Below are positions 1 to 7,341 of a stretch of DNA of 59,978 bases, piece by piece. Both the position numbers and the translations under genes were made by a program. Position 1 is the stretch's first letter; the number at the start of each line of letters is the position of its first letter. The notes beneath the pieces were generated by a model. The model was not told the origin of the DNA. It saw only the letters and a program-made list of their open reading frames with translations, and did not search any database. This DNA comes from Candidatus Bruticola papionis (GTDB lineage: Bacteria; Vulcanimicrobiota; Xenobia; Xenobiales; Xenobiaceae): contig DHKB01000013.1 of NCBI GenBank assembly GCA_002407045.1, positions 226-60,203 on the forward strand, given 5' to 3'.

Positions 1-277
1 TTTACGCCTATAGCAAGCTACAGGCATATGAAAGCCTTTCGCTTTGCTATAGGCTAAACTCCGCTTTAAAATGTACAGAAACGGAGCCTTTTAGCGTTTG
101 TAGGTTTCGTCCAAAGCTTCCGGCCTGGAAAAGCCGGCGTCTGCTCGTAAACGAGCAGCCATACCGTCAATTGGCCGAAGCTAAGGACTCCACCGGGAAT
201 TTTTTGCGTTCTGGGCTTGTTTGGTAGCTAGACTTAGTTATATTGGCGGAAGCGAGAGAAAATTTCAGTCGAACAAC

Positions 278-315
278 GGTAGTGCGGCATTGCTTCGCCG
301 CCGCACCGCCTTTTT
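278..315 (+). terminator. Terminator-like hairpin
   Basis: A 7-bp GC-rich stem (GTGCGGC/GCCGCAC), extended by flanking GC pairs, is followed by five T residues. It would end any plus-strand transcript entering from the left edge. No gene is visible upstream in the window, so its client is unknown. Confidence 0.35.
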
Positions 316-361
316 ATTGCGTGGGATACGTGTTGGTGGTGGCCTGGGGGGGCTGGCGAGA

Positions 362-466
362 CGGAACAGCTAACGGCGAAAGGAAATTTTCTAGCGAGAG
401 GATCGCTGGCGGAGCGGAACAGCTAACAGCGAAAGGAAATTTTTAGCGGGAGGATCGCTAGCGGAA
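362..466. repeat. Two tandem copies of a ~53-bp repeat
   Basis: Unit one is 362-414 and unit two 415-466. Both begin CGGAACAGCTAAC and share the block GAAAGGAAATTTT and the end GGATCGCT-GCGGA, with only a handful of differences. A partial third unit (AACTAGCGGAG) follows near 471. No coding frame explains the repetition. Confidence 0.8.
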
Positions 467-563
467 CTAAACAACTAGCGGAGAGGGATTATAAGCGGAA
501 ACCGGTTGCGCATTTTGTGAAGGTTCGACGTAGCTTCGCCGTCGGACAGTATACGTTAGAAGT

Positions 564-699
564 GTAGTTTTTAACCAACAGGTGGAAATAGGGGCGATGG
601 AAGGCGCAGAACATTGGACGCGCTGCTAAGCGCGGTCCAGTTCAAGCCTGGAAGAGCCGCAGGCGGAACACCATTAGCGTCTCTAGGCTGAAAAACTAC
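564..699. repeat. Structured repeat, copy A1 (MITE-like)
   Basis: This 136-bp element has inverted ends (GTAGTTTTT on the left, AAAAACTAC on the right). It contains a variable hairpin at 616-638 (GGAC-GCGC arms, loop TGCTAA) and, directly after it, a 4-bp stem with a 7-base loop TTCAAGC at 637-651 that looks like a tRNA T-arm. Copies B (1472) and C (1727) share most of the sequence. It lies downstream of the toxin gene. I cannot assign it to a named family. It could be a non-autonomous mobile element or a structured RNA. Confidence 0.7.
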
Positions 700-746
700 A
701 GGCCAACAAGCAAAAGCGTACAAGATCACGGCTAGCGTGAAATAGC

Positions 747-830
747 TCACCGGCAGGCGGGCCACCATCAACGTCTCTAGGCTAAAAAAACTATGCAACC
801 AAACAGGCACGAGCCAGCAAGCATAGCGAT
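747..830. repeat. Partial structured repeat, copy A2
   Basis: This stretch matches only the right half of the repeat family (the block CACCATCAACGTCTCTAGGCT) plus a ~40-bp right flank that also follows copy B (CCAAACAGGCACGA). The left half with the variable hairpin is missing. It touches the 3' end of the toxin gene. Confidence 0.55.
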
Positions 831-832
831 AA

Positions 833-1111
833 CTAGAACAAATCACTATGAGTTCCAGTTCTAATCAATCTTAGTATCAGCTCGTCTTTAAGTATTTGAT
901 AAACCAAAAGCCAATCAGGTTCTATATGGCACTCTCGTACATTTTTATAATTGCGAGAATTGACCAAAGCGTGATCTTTATAAATAGCAGGCAACGAACA
1001 TTGACTGCAAAGTAACTCAACTACCACTTCAAATTTTTTTGAATCGCAACCACGTTTTAAAGCAAGTTTATAATCTTTTTTAAATTGTTTAGTAAACTTA
1101 ATTTTAAGCAT
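833..1111 (-). CDS. YafQ/RelE-type mRNA interferase toxin
   Basis: This 92-residue protein has the compact RelE fold signature and is best matched to the YafQ branch. Known YafQ catalytic positions appear in the right order: His47, His62, Asp66-Trp67, His88 and the C-terminal Phe92 (motif RTGTHSDLF). In this family the toxin cleaves mRNA on the ribosome and is neutralised by a DinJ/RelB antitoxin. Its start overlaps the end of the antitoxin gene by 8 bases, so the two are translationally coupled, antitoxin first. The pair sits between structured repeats with no core neighbours, as expected for a mobile or accessory module. Family assignment is firm; activity is inferred. Confidence 0.9.
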   Translation of the reverse strand: MLKIKFTKQFKKDYKLALKRGCDSKKFEVVVELLCSQCSLPAIYKDHALVNSRNYKNVRECHIEPDWLLVYQILKDELILRLIRTGTHSDLF

Positions 1112-1373
1112 TTAATGCCTTCATTAAATCGGAAACATTATCAAAAGGGCCTTGCATATTCTCGTCTTTTTCAGCGCTTTCTAAAGCTCTATAGGTAGTT
1201 TCATTGAGATCATCTACTTTAACTTCAAAAGGAAGACCATGGCATCTTAAAGCCTGGCGAAAGAAAATACCTGTAGCTGTACTTAAATCTAAGCCCAAAG
1301 AATTAAATAAAGCCGCCGCCTGTTCTTTCAATTCCGGATCTATTCTCAGCGTCATATTCCTTTTTACAGCCAT
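1104..1373 (-). CDS. DinJ/RelB-family antitoxin
   Basis: This 89-residue protein begins with a ribbon-helix-helix DNA-binding segment (about residues 1-50, MTLRIDPELKEQA then the SLGLDLSTATGIFFRQA helix). The tail is acidic and flexible and would wrap the toxin. It is the first gene of the pair. A strong Shine-Dalgarno (GAGGAAGGTGG) lies upstream, and a 16-bp perfect palindrome at 1402-1417 is the likely autoregulatory operator. The pairing with a YafQ-type toxin supports the DinJ assignment. Confidence 0.9.
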   Translation of the reverse strand: MAVKRNMTLRIDPELKEQAAALFNSLGLDLSTATGIFFRQALRCHGLPFEVKVDDLNETTYRALESAEKDENMQGPFDNVSDLMKALNA

Positions 1374-1401
1374 GATGTAAAACCACCTTCCTCTGACAAT
1401 C

Positions 1402-1417
1402 TGCTAATATATTAGCA
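1402..1417. promoter_or_regulatory. Palindromic operator of the toxin-antitoxin operon
   Basis: TGCTAATATATTAGCA is a perfect 16-bp palindrome 28 bases upstream of the antitoxin start. On the minus strand a TATAAT-like element (around 1423-1430) lies just upstream of it. A palindrome next to the promoter is the usual target of RHH antitoxins, so repression by the DinJ-like protein is inferred. Confidence 0.6.
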
Positions 1418-1471
1418 TTAACTTATTATATTTTTAATGCAATGCACATAAAAAATAAGCATTTAATTTAC

Positions 1472-1611
1472 GTAGTTTTTTTAACCAACAGGCGGAGAGA
1501 CAGTGGCGATGGAAGGCGCAGAATATTGGCCGAAGCTAAAAGCTTCGGTCAGTTCGAGCCTGGAAGGGCCGCTGGCTGGACACCATCAACGTCTCTAGGC
1601 TGAAAAACTAC
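1472..1611. repeat. Structured repeat, copy B (MITE-like)
   Basis: Inverted ends are GTAGTTTTT and AAAAACTAC, as in copy A1. The variable hairpin at 1527-1551 has a quite different sequence (TGGCCGAAGC / GCTTCGGTCA, loop TAAAA) but still pairs over ten positions with one G-T wobble. The T-arm-like loop reads TTCGAGC here. The bases outside these elements are nearly the same as in A1 and C. It lies upstream of the antitoxin promoter. Confidence 0.7.
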
Positions 1612-1726
1612 GCAGCCAAACAGGCACGAACCAATAAGCAAAAGCACCGTCAACAAGTGTTATCCATTTTTGCGCTGGAAATTTCTGGCGCTCATTAGCG
1701 CATGGCGTGCGTGCTGAAAAAACGCG

Positions 1727-1858
1727 GTAGTTTTTAACCAACAGGCGAAAATAGTGGCGATGGAAGGCGCAGAACATTGGACGCGCTGTTAGGCGCGGTC
1801 CAGTTCAAGCCTGGAAGAGCCGCAGGCGGAACACCATTAGCGTCTCTAAGCTGAAAAC
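1727..1858. repeat. Structured repeat, copy C
   Basis: The left end GTAGTTTTT is intact and the right end is degraded. The hairpin at 1779-1801 has the same GGACGCGC arm as A1 with a different loop (TGTTAG), followed by the conserved TTCAAGC loop at 1804-1810. It lies just downstream of the half-HsdS gene. The 115 bp between copies B and C contain another hairpin (GGCGCT/AGCGC) and no gene. Confidence 0.7.
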
Positions 1859-1951
1859 ATCGCTGACGCGAAAAGTTTTCTCCGGTGGGTATAACGAACG
1901 TTTTGGCGGCTATAAATTTCATTTACGCCCGCAAATTTTGCGCTGCGCACA

Positions 1952-2680
1952 CTAATTGAACATAGTTTCAATTAAAGCATTTATTTGCTCAAGTTTGGCC
2001 ACTATGCGTTTTTGCTCTGCTAGCGGCGGCAGCGGAATTAAAAGCTTCTTTAACTTTTCTGCCTTGATACCTAAAACTGTTGTCCCAGTACTTTGCCTTG
2101 CCAATAAACTTTGAAAATAGGGCGATAGAATAAAATACATCATAAGCACATTTTCCAAAGATTCATTATTGCCATATTGCTGGAAGGTAATCAGACGTTG
2201 CCCAGCACTAAATTGCTTTATGTCAGCTATTGCAACATTTCCCAAAGGCGCTTCAGTTGTAAATAATATATCTCCAAGATGAGATACTCCTCTGCTTTTC
2301 CGTTCTTCGTACTCTTCTATGGAAATAAATTCCGCTGGTTCTCTTTTTATATAACCTTTTCTTACGTTTTTTGCAGTTATCAATGGAACGCCCGACAATG
2401 TTTTCACAGGAGTTTTGCCACGATAATCTATAAAATTATAAATATCATTAAGTCTAACCCAACACCAGTTGGCGGGAATAGCAAAAGGCTTTTCTTCCTC
2501 TTTTATTTCCGGCAAAGGCTTCTCTTTTTTAATTTTGCCAGCCTTAATAAGGGCGGCTTTTTCGGCGCGGATTTGTTCTAGTAAGTCGGTGGCCTTGCCG
2601 TCTTCGGGGCGTTGCTCCACAAGCTGGCCGCGCACAGCCATATCCAGCATTTTTTGACGTAAAAGTTTGGTATCAATCAT
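1952..2680 (-). CDS. Orphan half-length type I restriction specificity subunit (HsdS)
   Basis: At 242 residues this is about half the usual ~400-residue HsdS. It has an N-terminal helix region (residues 1-60), one target-recognition domain starting at the family motif IPANWCWVRL (about 71-80), and one conserved coiled-coil segment with the signature PLPPLAEQKRIVAKL (about 217-231). Full HsdS subunits have two such halves and bind HsdM and HsdR. Neither is encoded here. Single-TRD HsdS proteins can act as dimers, or this may be a truncated or silent recombination partner for an HsdS elsewhere. It is flanked downstream by structured repeats. Family assignment is secure; function is uncertain. 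Confidence 0.85.
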   Translation of the reverse strand: MIDTKLLRQKMLDMAVRGQLVEQRPEDGKATDLLEQIRAEKAALIKAGKIKKEKPLPEIKEEEKPFAIPANWCWVRLNDIYNFIDYRGKTPVKTLSGVPLITAKNVRKGYIKREPAEFISIEEYEERKSRGVSHLGDILFTTEAPLGNVAIADIKQFSAGQRLITFQQYGNNESLENVLMMYFILSPYFQSLLARQSTGTTVLGIKAEKLKKLLIPLPPLAEQKRIVAKLEQINALIETMFN

Positions 2681-2801
2681 AACCCGTGGCCTTCGTTGAG
2701 TTCTATAGTTAGCCTTTATAGCTTGTTAAGCGAAGGAATACGCTATAAATCGAAATAAAACAGCTACCATCTACTATAAAAAAAATAATAAGGGGCAAAG
2801 T

Positions 2802-3251
2802 ATGCAAATTTCTTACATAGATAAGGATCAAAGAACTCAAATATTAACAGAACAGTTACTTAAAGTCTGGGAAGACTCTGTACGTACTACCCATTTATTT
2901 TTGTCCAATTCAGAAATTGATAAAATAAAAACTTATGTACCTACAGCTTTAAATAGCGTCAAGCATCTAGTTATAGCTACAAACGAAAAAAATATTCCTA
3001 TGGCTTTTATGGGCATTGAAAATCAAGTTTTAGAAATGCTTTTTATTGCTCCAGTTGAAAGAAGAAAAGGCTTAGGTAAAAAATTATTACAATTGGCCAT
3101 AGAGAAATATAGCGTTAATAAATTAACGGTTAATGAGCAAAACCCGCAAGCTTTAGGATTCTACGAACATATGGGCTTCAAAACTTATAAACGCACTGAT
3201 CAAGATGAACAAGGTGGCCCCTATCCTCTACTTTATATGCATCTACAGTAA
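2802..3251 (+). CDS. GNAT-family N-acetyltransferase
   Basis: This 149-residue protein has the GNAT fold order. The acetyl-CoA pyrophosphate-binding loop is RRKGLGKKLL (about residues 87-96), followed by a C-terminal NPQALGFYEHMGF motif typical of the YjaB-like group. The substrate cannot be told from sequence. The gene is clearly more AT-rich than the core genes around it, with a run of AAA/TTA codons, which suggests recent acquisition together with the repeat and toxin-antitoxin patch on its left. A weak Shine-Dalgarno (AAGGGGC) precedes the ATG. Confidence 0.85.
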   Translation: MQISYIDKDQRTQILTEQLLKVWEDSVRTTHLFLSNSEIDKIKTYVPTALNSVKHLVIATNEKNIPMAFMGIENQVLEMLFIAPVERRKGLGKKLLQLAIEKYSVNKLTVNEQNPQALGFYEHMGFKTYKRTDQDEQGGPYPLLYMHLQ

Positions 3252-3293
3252 AAAAAAGAAAACGCCCACTGGGCTTGTGGGCTCAGCGGGCGT
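3250..3293 (-). terminator. Terminator of typA
   Basis: A hairpin (ACGCCC.CTG.GC pairing with its complement across 3262-3293, one mismatch and one wobble) is followed on the minus strand by a T-rich tail of about 12 bases. It sits 38 bases past the typA stop. Confidence 0.8.
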
Positions 3294-3330
3294 ATCAGAT
3301 TAGCGTATCAGATGGAAAAGAGACAGTTAA

Positions 3331-5166
3331 TTACTTGCCGTCACGTTTTTCGCGATCTTTGCGCTGCTTGGCGCGAGTAGCCGGATCGAGGATGGCTTTG
3401 CGCATACGCAAGCAATGAGGGGTTACTTCTACCAACTCATCGTCGGCAATAAACTCGAGGCACTGCTCTAAAGTGAGGTGGCGAGGCTCGTCTAAGCGCA
3501 CAGCTTCATCGGACGTAGAAGAGCGCATGTTGGTTACGTGCTTCTTCTTACAAGCATTTACATCTAAGTCGTTAGGACGGCAATGCTCACCGACAATCTG
3601 GCCAGTGTAAACATCTTCACCAGGAGAAATGAAGAAGACGCCACGATCTTGCAAGTTAAACAGAGCGTAAGAAGTAGCGGTACCAGTTTCGCCAGTAACT
3701 AAAGAGCCGCGAGTACGACGAGCGATTTCACCGCGATAGGGGCCGTAGCCAGCGAACAAGTAGTTCATAACGCCATAACCGCGAGTAATAGTTAAGCACT
3801 CAGAGCGGAAGCCAACCAAGCCACGAGCAGGAATGGAGAACTCTAAGTGGAGGCGGCCTGTGCCACTTCCGGTCATGTTAATCAAGTCACCACGTCTAGC
3901 GCCGACTTTTTCCATGATCGGGCCCATGCACTCTTCGGGAATATCGATAGTCAAATTCTCGATAGGCTCTAAAAGCTCGCCATTGACAACCTTGGTAATA
4001 ACTCGAGGAGCAGTTACCGAAAGCTCGTAACCTTCACGGCGCATAGTTTCCAACAAAATGGAAAGGTGAAGTTCACCACGACCGCAGACTTCGAAAGAGT
4101 CGGTAGTACCTTCTACAGCTTTTACTCTCAAACCGACGTTGCGCTCAGCTTCGCGGAAGAGACGATCACGCAATTGACGGGAAGTTACATACTTACCATC
4201 ACGACCGGCGAAAGGACTATCAGTAGCCATAAAGGTCATAGCCAAGGTAGGCTCTTCAATTTCCAAACCGGGCAAGAATTCGGGAGTCTCTACATCGGTA
4301 ACGGTGTCACCCAAAGCTACATCGGGAAGACCAGTAAGAGCAACAATATCACCCACAGTGGCACTTTCGATAGGCTTTTTACCTAAGCCAAAGTAGCCCA
4401 TAACCTGGCCGATTTTACCAGTATGGCAATTTTCAGCAGAAGTTCCGTAGCAAATAGTTTTAGCTGGACTAATTTTACCATTGAGGATACGACCAATAGC
4501 TAAACGGCCCACATACTCATCATAGTCCAAGTTGCTAACTTGCATTTGCAAAGGAGCTTCGTCATCACCCTTGGGGCAAGGAATGTGCTTAATAATAGTC
4601 TCGTAAAGAGGCTGCAAGTTCTCGAAAGGTCCGTCGGGGCTGTAGGAAGCGACTTGCTTGCGGGCAGAAGCGTAAACGACAGGGAAATCGATCTGGTCGT
4701 CATTGGCACCTAAGTCGATGAAGAGCTCTAAAACTTCGTCGACGACTTGCTGAGGTCTGGCATCGGGACGGTCAATTTTGTTGACAACTAAAATAGGAGA
4801 CAAACCTGTCTCCAAAGCCTTCTTTAATACGAATCTGGTCTGAGCCATAGGGCCTTCGAAAGCGTCAACAACCAACAAACAGCCGTCAACCATACCCAAG
4901 ATGCGTTCTACTTCGCTGGAGAAGTCTACGTGTCCGGGAGTGTCTACGATGTTGAGAGTAACACCGTTGTAAACAACAGAGGTGTTTTTGGCCAAAATAG
5001 TGATACCGCGCTCGCGCTCTAAGTCGTTAGAGTCCATAACGCGCTCGGCAACATCTTGTCCTACTCTGAAAGCACCAGCTTGACGAAGCAAGCCGTCTAC
5101 CAAGGTAGTTTTACCGTGGTCAATGTGAGCAATAATTGCTAAATTTCTTAAATCTTTGCGTTCCAT
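3331..5166 (-). CDS. typA: Ribosome-associated GTPase BipA/TypA
   Basis: At 611 residues this is full family length. The GTPase motifs are complete and in order: AHIDHGKTTL (G1, about 14-23), ERGITI (G2), DTPGHVDFSSEV (G3) and NKID (G4). EF-G-like domains II, III and V follow, then the BipA-specific C-terminal domain with a lysine/arginine-rich tail. The protein is an EF-G-like GTPase that helps 50S assembly at low temperature and stress adaptation. The gene is monocistronic with its own promoter and terminator. The predicted -10 box lies only 8 bases from the ATG, so the mRNA may be leaderless. Confidence 0.97.
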   Translation of the reverse strand: MERKDLRNLAIIAHIDHGKTTLVDGLLRQAGAFRVGQDVAERVMDSNDLERERGITILAKNTSVVYNGVTLNIVDTPGHVDFSSEVERILGMVDGCLLVVDAFEGPMAQTRFVLKKALETGLSPILVVNKIDRPDARPQQVVDEVLELFIDLGANDDQIDFPVVYASARKQVASYSPDGPFENLQPLYETIIKHIPCPKGDDEAPLQMQVSNLDYDEYVGRLAIGRILNGKISPAKTICYGTSAENCHTGKIGQVMGYFGLGKKPIESATVGDIVALTGLPDVALGDTVTDVETPEFLPGLEIEEPTLAMTFMATDSPFAGRDGKYVTSRQLRDRLFREAERNVGLRVKAVEGTTDSFEVCGRGELHLSILLETMRREGYELSVTAPRVITKVVNGELLEPIENLTIDIPEECMGPIMEKVGARRGDLINMTGSGTGRLHLEFSIPARGLVGFRSECLTITRGYGVMNYLFAGYGPYRGEIARRTRGSLVTGETGTATSYALFNLQDRGVFFISPGEDVYTGQIVGEHCRPNDLDVNACKKKHVTNMRSSTSDEAVRLDEPRHLTLEQCLEFIADDELVEVTPHCLRMRKAILDPATRAKQRKDREKRDGK

Positions 5167-5174
5167 AGCGCGAT

Positions 5175-5204
5175 ATTATACTCCAAAACTCTATAAATAG
5201 TCTA
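5175..5204 (-). promoter_or_regulatory. Promoter of typA, possibly leaderless
   Basis: On the minus strand a TAGACT -35 element (5199-5204) and a perfect TATAAT -10 (5175-5180) are separated by 18 bases. Only 8 bases remain between the -10 and the typA ATG at 5166, which places the expected transcription start at or next to the start codon. Confidence 0.6.
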
Positions 5205-5368
5205 GTGTTTTACCAGAACCAACTGCGCGGAAAATAGCAATCAGGGAGATTTTTTAACTTGTATTTCTGACAGAAACAGAGTGAAAAGCAACAACTAGGC
5301 AAAAGGAAGAGAAAAATCAAAGCCAAAATAGAAGCGCGGTACAAAAGAAAAAGTATTTGAGGTATGTT

Positions 5369-6187
5369 GTGAGCAAAGTTTGTTTAATTACCGGCGCCTC
5401 TTCAGGTATAGGCGCAGCTACAGCCAGGGCCCTTTTGCAGCGTGGCTGGACAGTTTACGGTGCAGCTCGCCGTCAGGAGCGTTTGGAAGAACTTGTTAAA
5501 CTCGGCTTACGTCCACTTTATTTAGACGTTACCGATCCCGCTTCATGCGCCACTTGCGTAGGTAAAGTAATGGAAGAAGCCGGACGTATAGATGCTTTGG
5601 TAAATAACGCCGGCTACGGTTCTTACGGTGCTTTTGAAGATGTGAGCAACGAAGAAGCTCATCGCCAATTTGAAGTAAATGTCTTTGGCTTAGCTACCAT
5701 GACCAGAGAAGTGCTGCCTTTTATGCGTCAGCAACAAAATGGCCACATTATCAATATTTCTTCTATGGGTGGCCAGATTTATACGCCTATGGGATCTTGG
5801 TATTACGCTTCCAAGCGAGCTGTAGAAGCTCTTTCCGACAGCTTGCGCCACGAAGTAGCTTCCTATGGTATCAAAGTTGTTTTAATTGAGCCTGGCGTTA
5901 TTCGCTCGGAATGGTCAGATATTGCCATTAAGAAAATGGAAGAAAACTCCGCTCAGGGGCCTTACGCAGCAGTTTGCGCCAAAATGAGCAAAGTGTTAAA
6001 GCTCAACTATAGTGACGCCATCGTCGGTTCTCCTGATTATATTGCCAAGCTTGTGGTAAAAGCTGTCAGCAGTAAACATCCCAAATTGCGCTACGCCGGG
6101 CCGCTTGATGCTAAAGTACTCCTTTTCTTTAAAAAATATGTGCCCGATTGGCTCTTTGATTGGACTGTTAAGCTTATTTGCACCTAA
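5369..6187 (+). CDS. Short-chain dehydrogenase/reductase (SDR)
   Basis: This classical SDR has about 272 residues from the chosen GTG start. The NAD(P)-binding motif TGASSGIG is near the N terminus, NNAG is about residue 79, and the catalytic Ser is near 131 in INISSMGG. Tyr145-x-x-x-Lys149 completes the active site (YYASK). I chose GTG 5369 because GAGG lies 6 bases upstream and the protein then begins in the usual way, just before the Rossmann strand. A TTG at 5357 is in frame but would overlap that GAGG. The substrate is unknown; the length and C terminus resemble the general oxidoreductase/ketoreductase group. The next gene starts within about 20 bases. Confidence 0.9.
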   Translation: MSKVCLITGASSGIGAATARALLQRGWTVYGAARRQERLEELVKLGLRPLYLDVTDPASCATCVGKVMEEAGRIDALVNNAGYGSYGAFEDVSNEEAHRQFEVNVFGLATMTREVLPFMRQQQNGHIINISSMGGQIYTPMGSWYYASKRAVEALSDSLRHEVASYGIKVVLIEPGVIRSEWSDIAIKKMEENSAQGPYAAVCAKMSKVLKLNYSDAIVGSPDYIAKLVVKAVSSKHPKLRYAGPLDAKVLLFFKKYVPDWLFDWTVKLICT

Positions 6188-6207
6188 AGAAAATAGAGAT
6201 TGAAGCT

Positions 6208-6816
6208 ATGTTAAATGCGGGTAATAGCCAAGCAGCCGCAAGCCTGTGGGCAGCTTTGCAAACGGTGCCAGCACTAAAAGAAGTGCTGCGCTCCGGCTGG
6301 TTGCGCGTAGGGCTAAACCATCCTGAAAGCGTAGCGGCTCACAGCTGGGGAGTGGCCGTTTTGGCTTTATCTTTATGTCCAGCCAATTTGGACAGAGCCA
6401 AAGTAGTAGAAATAGCTTTAGTCCACGATTGGGCGGAAGCTATGGTTGGCGATCTTACTCCTTATGACCAAGTAGCGCCACAAGATAAAGCCGGGCGTGA
6501 AAGTAGTGCATTTAAACAAATAAGTGGGCCACTCCCCAATGGACACCTAATGCAAGAGCGCTTTCAGGAATATCAAGCTAACGCTACTAAAGAAGCCCAA
6601 TTTGTCCATGCCCTGGATAAATTGGATATGGCTTTGCAAGCTGCGGCCTACGCTAAAGAGTTTTCCTCTATTTCTTTTGCTGAATTTGTAGAATCGGCCC
6701 ACACGTATTTAGCCCAAAAGCTTACCGAACCGGAAGCCTTGGCTTTAAGTCAATTAGTAGATTGCGCTTCGTCAAGGCCCTTTGGCGAAGTACCAGAGGC
6801 TGCCGCTTGCTCTTGA
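6208..6816 (+). CDS. HD-domain phosphohydrolase, YfbR/HDDC2-like
   Basis: From ATG 6208 this is about 202 residues. The HD metal-binding set is visible: His in AAHSWG, His-Asp in LVHDWAEA, and Asp in ALDKLDM. The order and spacing match the YfbR/HDDC2 5'-deoxynucleotidase group, which removes phosphate from dNMPs, though the family also holds other phosphohydrolases. An in-frame TTG at 6178 overlaps the SDR stop. ATG 6208 is preferred for start codon and a GAG upstream. It is probably co-transcribed with the SDR gene. Its last 67 bases overlap the convergent membrane-protein gene. Confidence 0.8.
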   Translation: MLNAGNSQAAASLWAALQTVPALKEVLRSGWLRVGLNHPESVAAHSWGVAVLALSLCPANLDRAKVVEIALVHDWAEAMVGDLTPYDQVAPQDKAGRESSAFKQISGPLPNGHLMQERFQEYQANATKEAQFVHALDKLDMALQAAAYAKEFSSISFAEFVESAHTYLAQKLTEPEALALSQLVDCASSRPFGEVPEAAACS

Positions 6817-7172
6817 CCAATTAGGCCCGAATGCAATAAATAAGCCAATAAAAGCCACAAAAACACTACGCAAGCAGCCAAAGCATACCCTTGGCAAGAG
6901 TTTGTGTAGGCTAAAACAGCCAAGGCTAAGGGCGTATAAATATACATAAGCTTAGACGAAGCTAAGCAAGCGCAAGTCCAGGAGGCAAAGCCTGCCCCCA
7001 TCAAAGCGCTTCCATAAAGCAATAAGCGCGGATGATGCGTTTCTAGTCCGGTTCGGTATAGATTGAACGGATTTTGCAAAAAAGCCCAAATAAACACAGC
7101 CGCAGCTAAACATATGAGCACGGCAGCAAAATGTATCAATCCGGAGCGCAACAAAGCGGCAGGCCATTTCAT
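6750..7172 (-). CDS. Small membrane protein of unknown function
   Basis: The 140-residue product has three to four hydrophobic segments (about residues 12-32, 50-68, 74-90 and 94-114) and a short polar tail. I do not recognise the family. Codon use (TTG, GCC, GCT) matches the neighbouring genes, which favours a real gene. The 3' end overlaps the HD-domain gene by 67 bases on the opposite strand, and there is no strong Shine-Dalgarno. It could be a small accessory membrane protein, or the overlap could mean a shorter real frame. Confidence 0.5.
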   Translation of the reverse strand: MKWPAALLRSGLIHFAAVLICLAAAVFIWAFLQNPFNLYRTGLETHHPRLLLYGSALMGAGFASWTCACLASSKLMYIYTPLALAVLAYTNSCQGYALAACVVFLWLLLAYLLHSGLIGQEQAAASGTSPKGLDEAQSTN

Positions 7173-7298
7173 GGCTTTTTTTTCTTACTGCCAACAGCCA
7201 AGGCCTGCCGCAGCCTAGACATTTTGACCATTTTTAATTTATACATATTTATAATACGTATCTATTGATATAAATTTTATTAACACAGCCTAGCAGTA

Positions 7299-7341
7299 AA
7301 ATATTATACATATTTATAAATATAAAATATGTATAATATTT
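7299..7341. repeat. Perfect 17-bp inverted repeat, AT-only arms
   Basis: Arms at 7299-7315 and 7325-7341 are exact reverse complements (AAATATTATACATATTT and partner) around a 9-base spacer. A related sequence (TTATACATATTTATAA) occurs about 60 bases earlier. The repeat lies in the 277-bp AT-rich gap upstream of the glycosyltransferase gene. It may be a protein-binding site or cruciform; the lack of GC pairs and a T tail argue against a terminator. Confidence 0.75.

Larger units (their letters stand above)
1..560. other. Hairpin-rich non-coding stretch
   Basis: I see no convincing gene here. The stretch is packed with perfect or near-perfect inverted repeats: an 11-bp stem pairing 6-16 with 44-54 (with a nested 4-bp stem inside), a 5-bp stem 120-124/133-137, a 7-bp stem with a four-base loop at 141-158, a 7-bp stem 282-288/300-306 followed by a T run, and a stem around 527-545. 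Bases 163-175 match the start of the variable hairpin of the repeat copy at 1472, so part of this may be worn repeat copies. A short open frame at 243-446 runs through the tandem repeat and looks fortuitous. Confidence 0.6.

Noticed and set aside
571..846. A 91-residue minus-strand frame through repeat A1
   Set aside because: It translates the structured repeat itself; the same peptide pieces appear from copy C, and codon use is unlike real genes here.
564..1858. Repeats called as integron attC sites
   Set aside because: The ends do not carry the RYYYAAC/GTTRRRY core sites and no integrase is in the window; kept only as a hypothesis in the findings.
564..1858. Repeats called as tRNA genes
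   Set aside because: Only the T-arm-like loop fits; no acceptor, D-arm or anticodon arm can be built around it.
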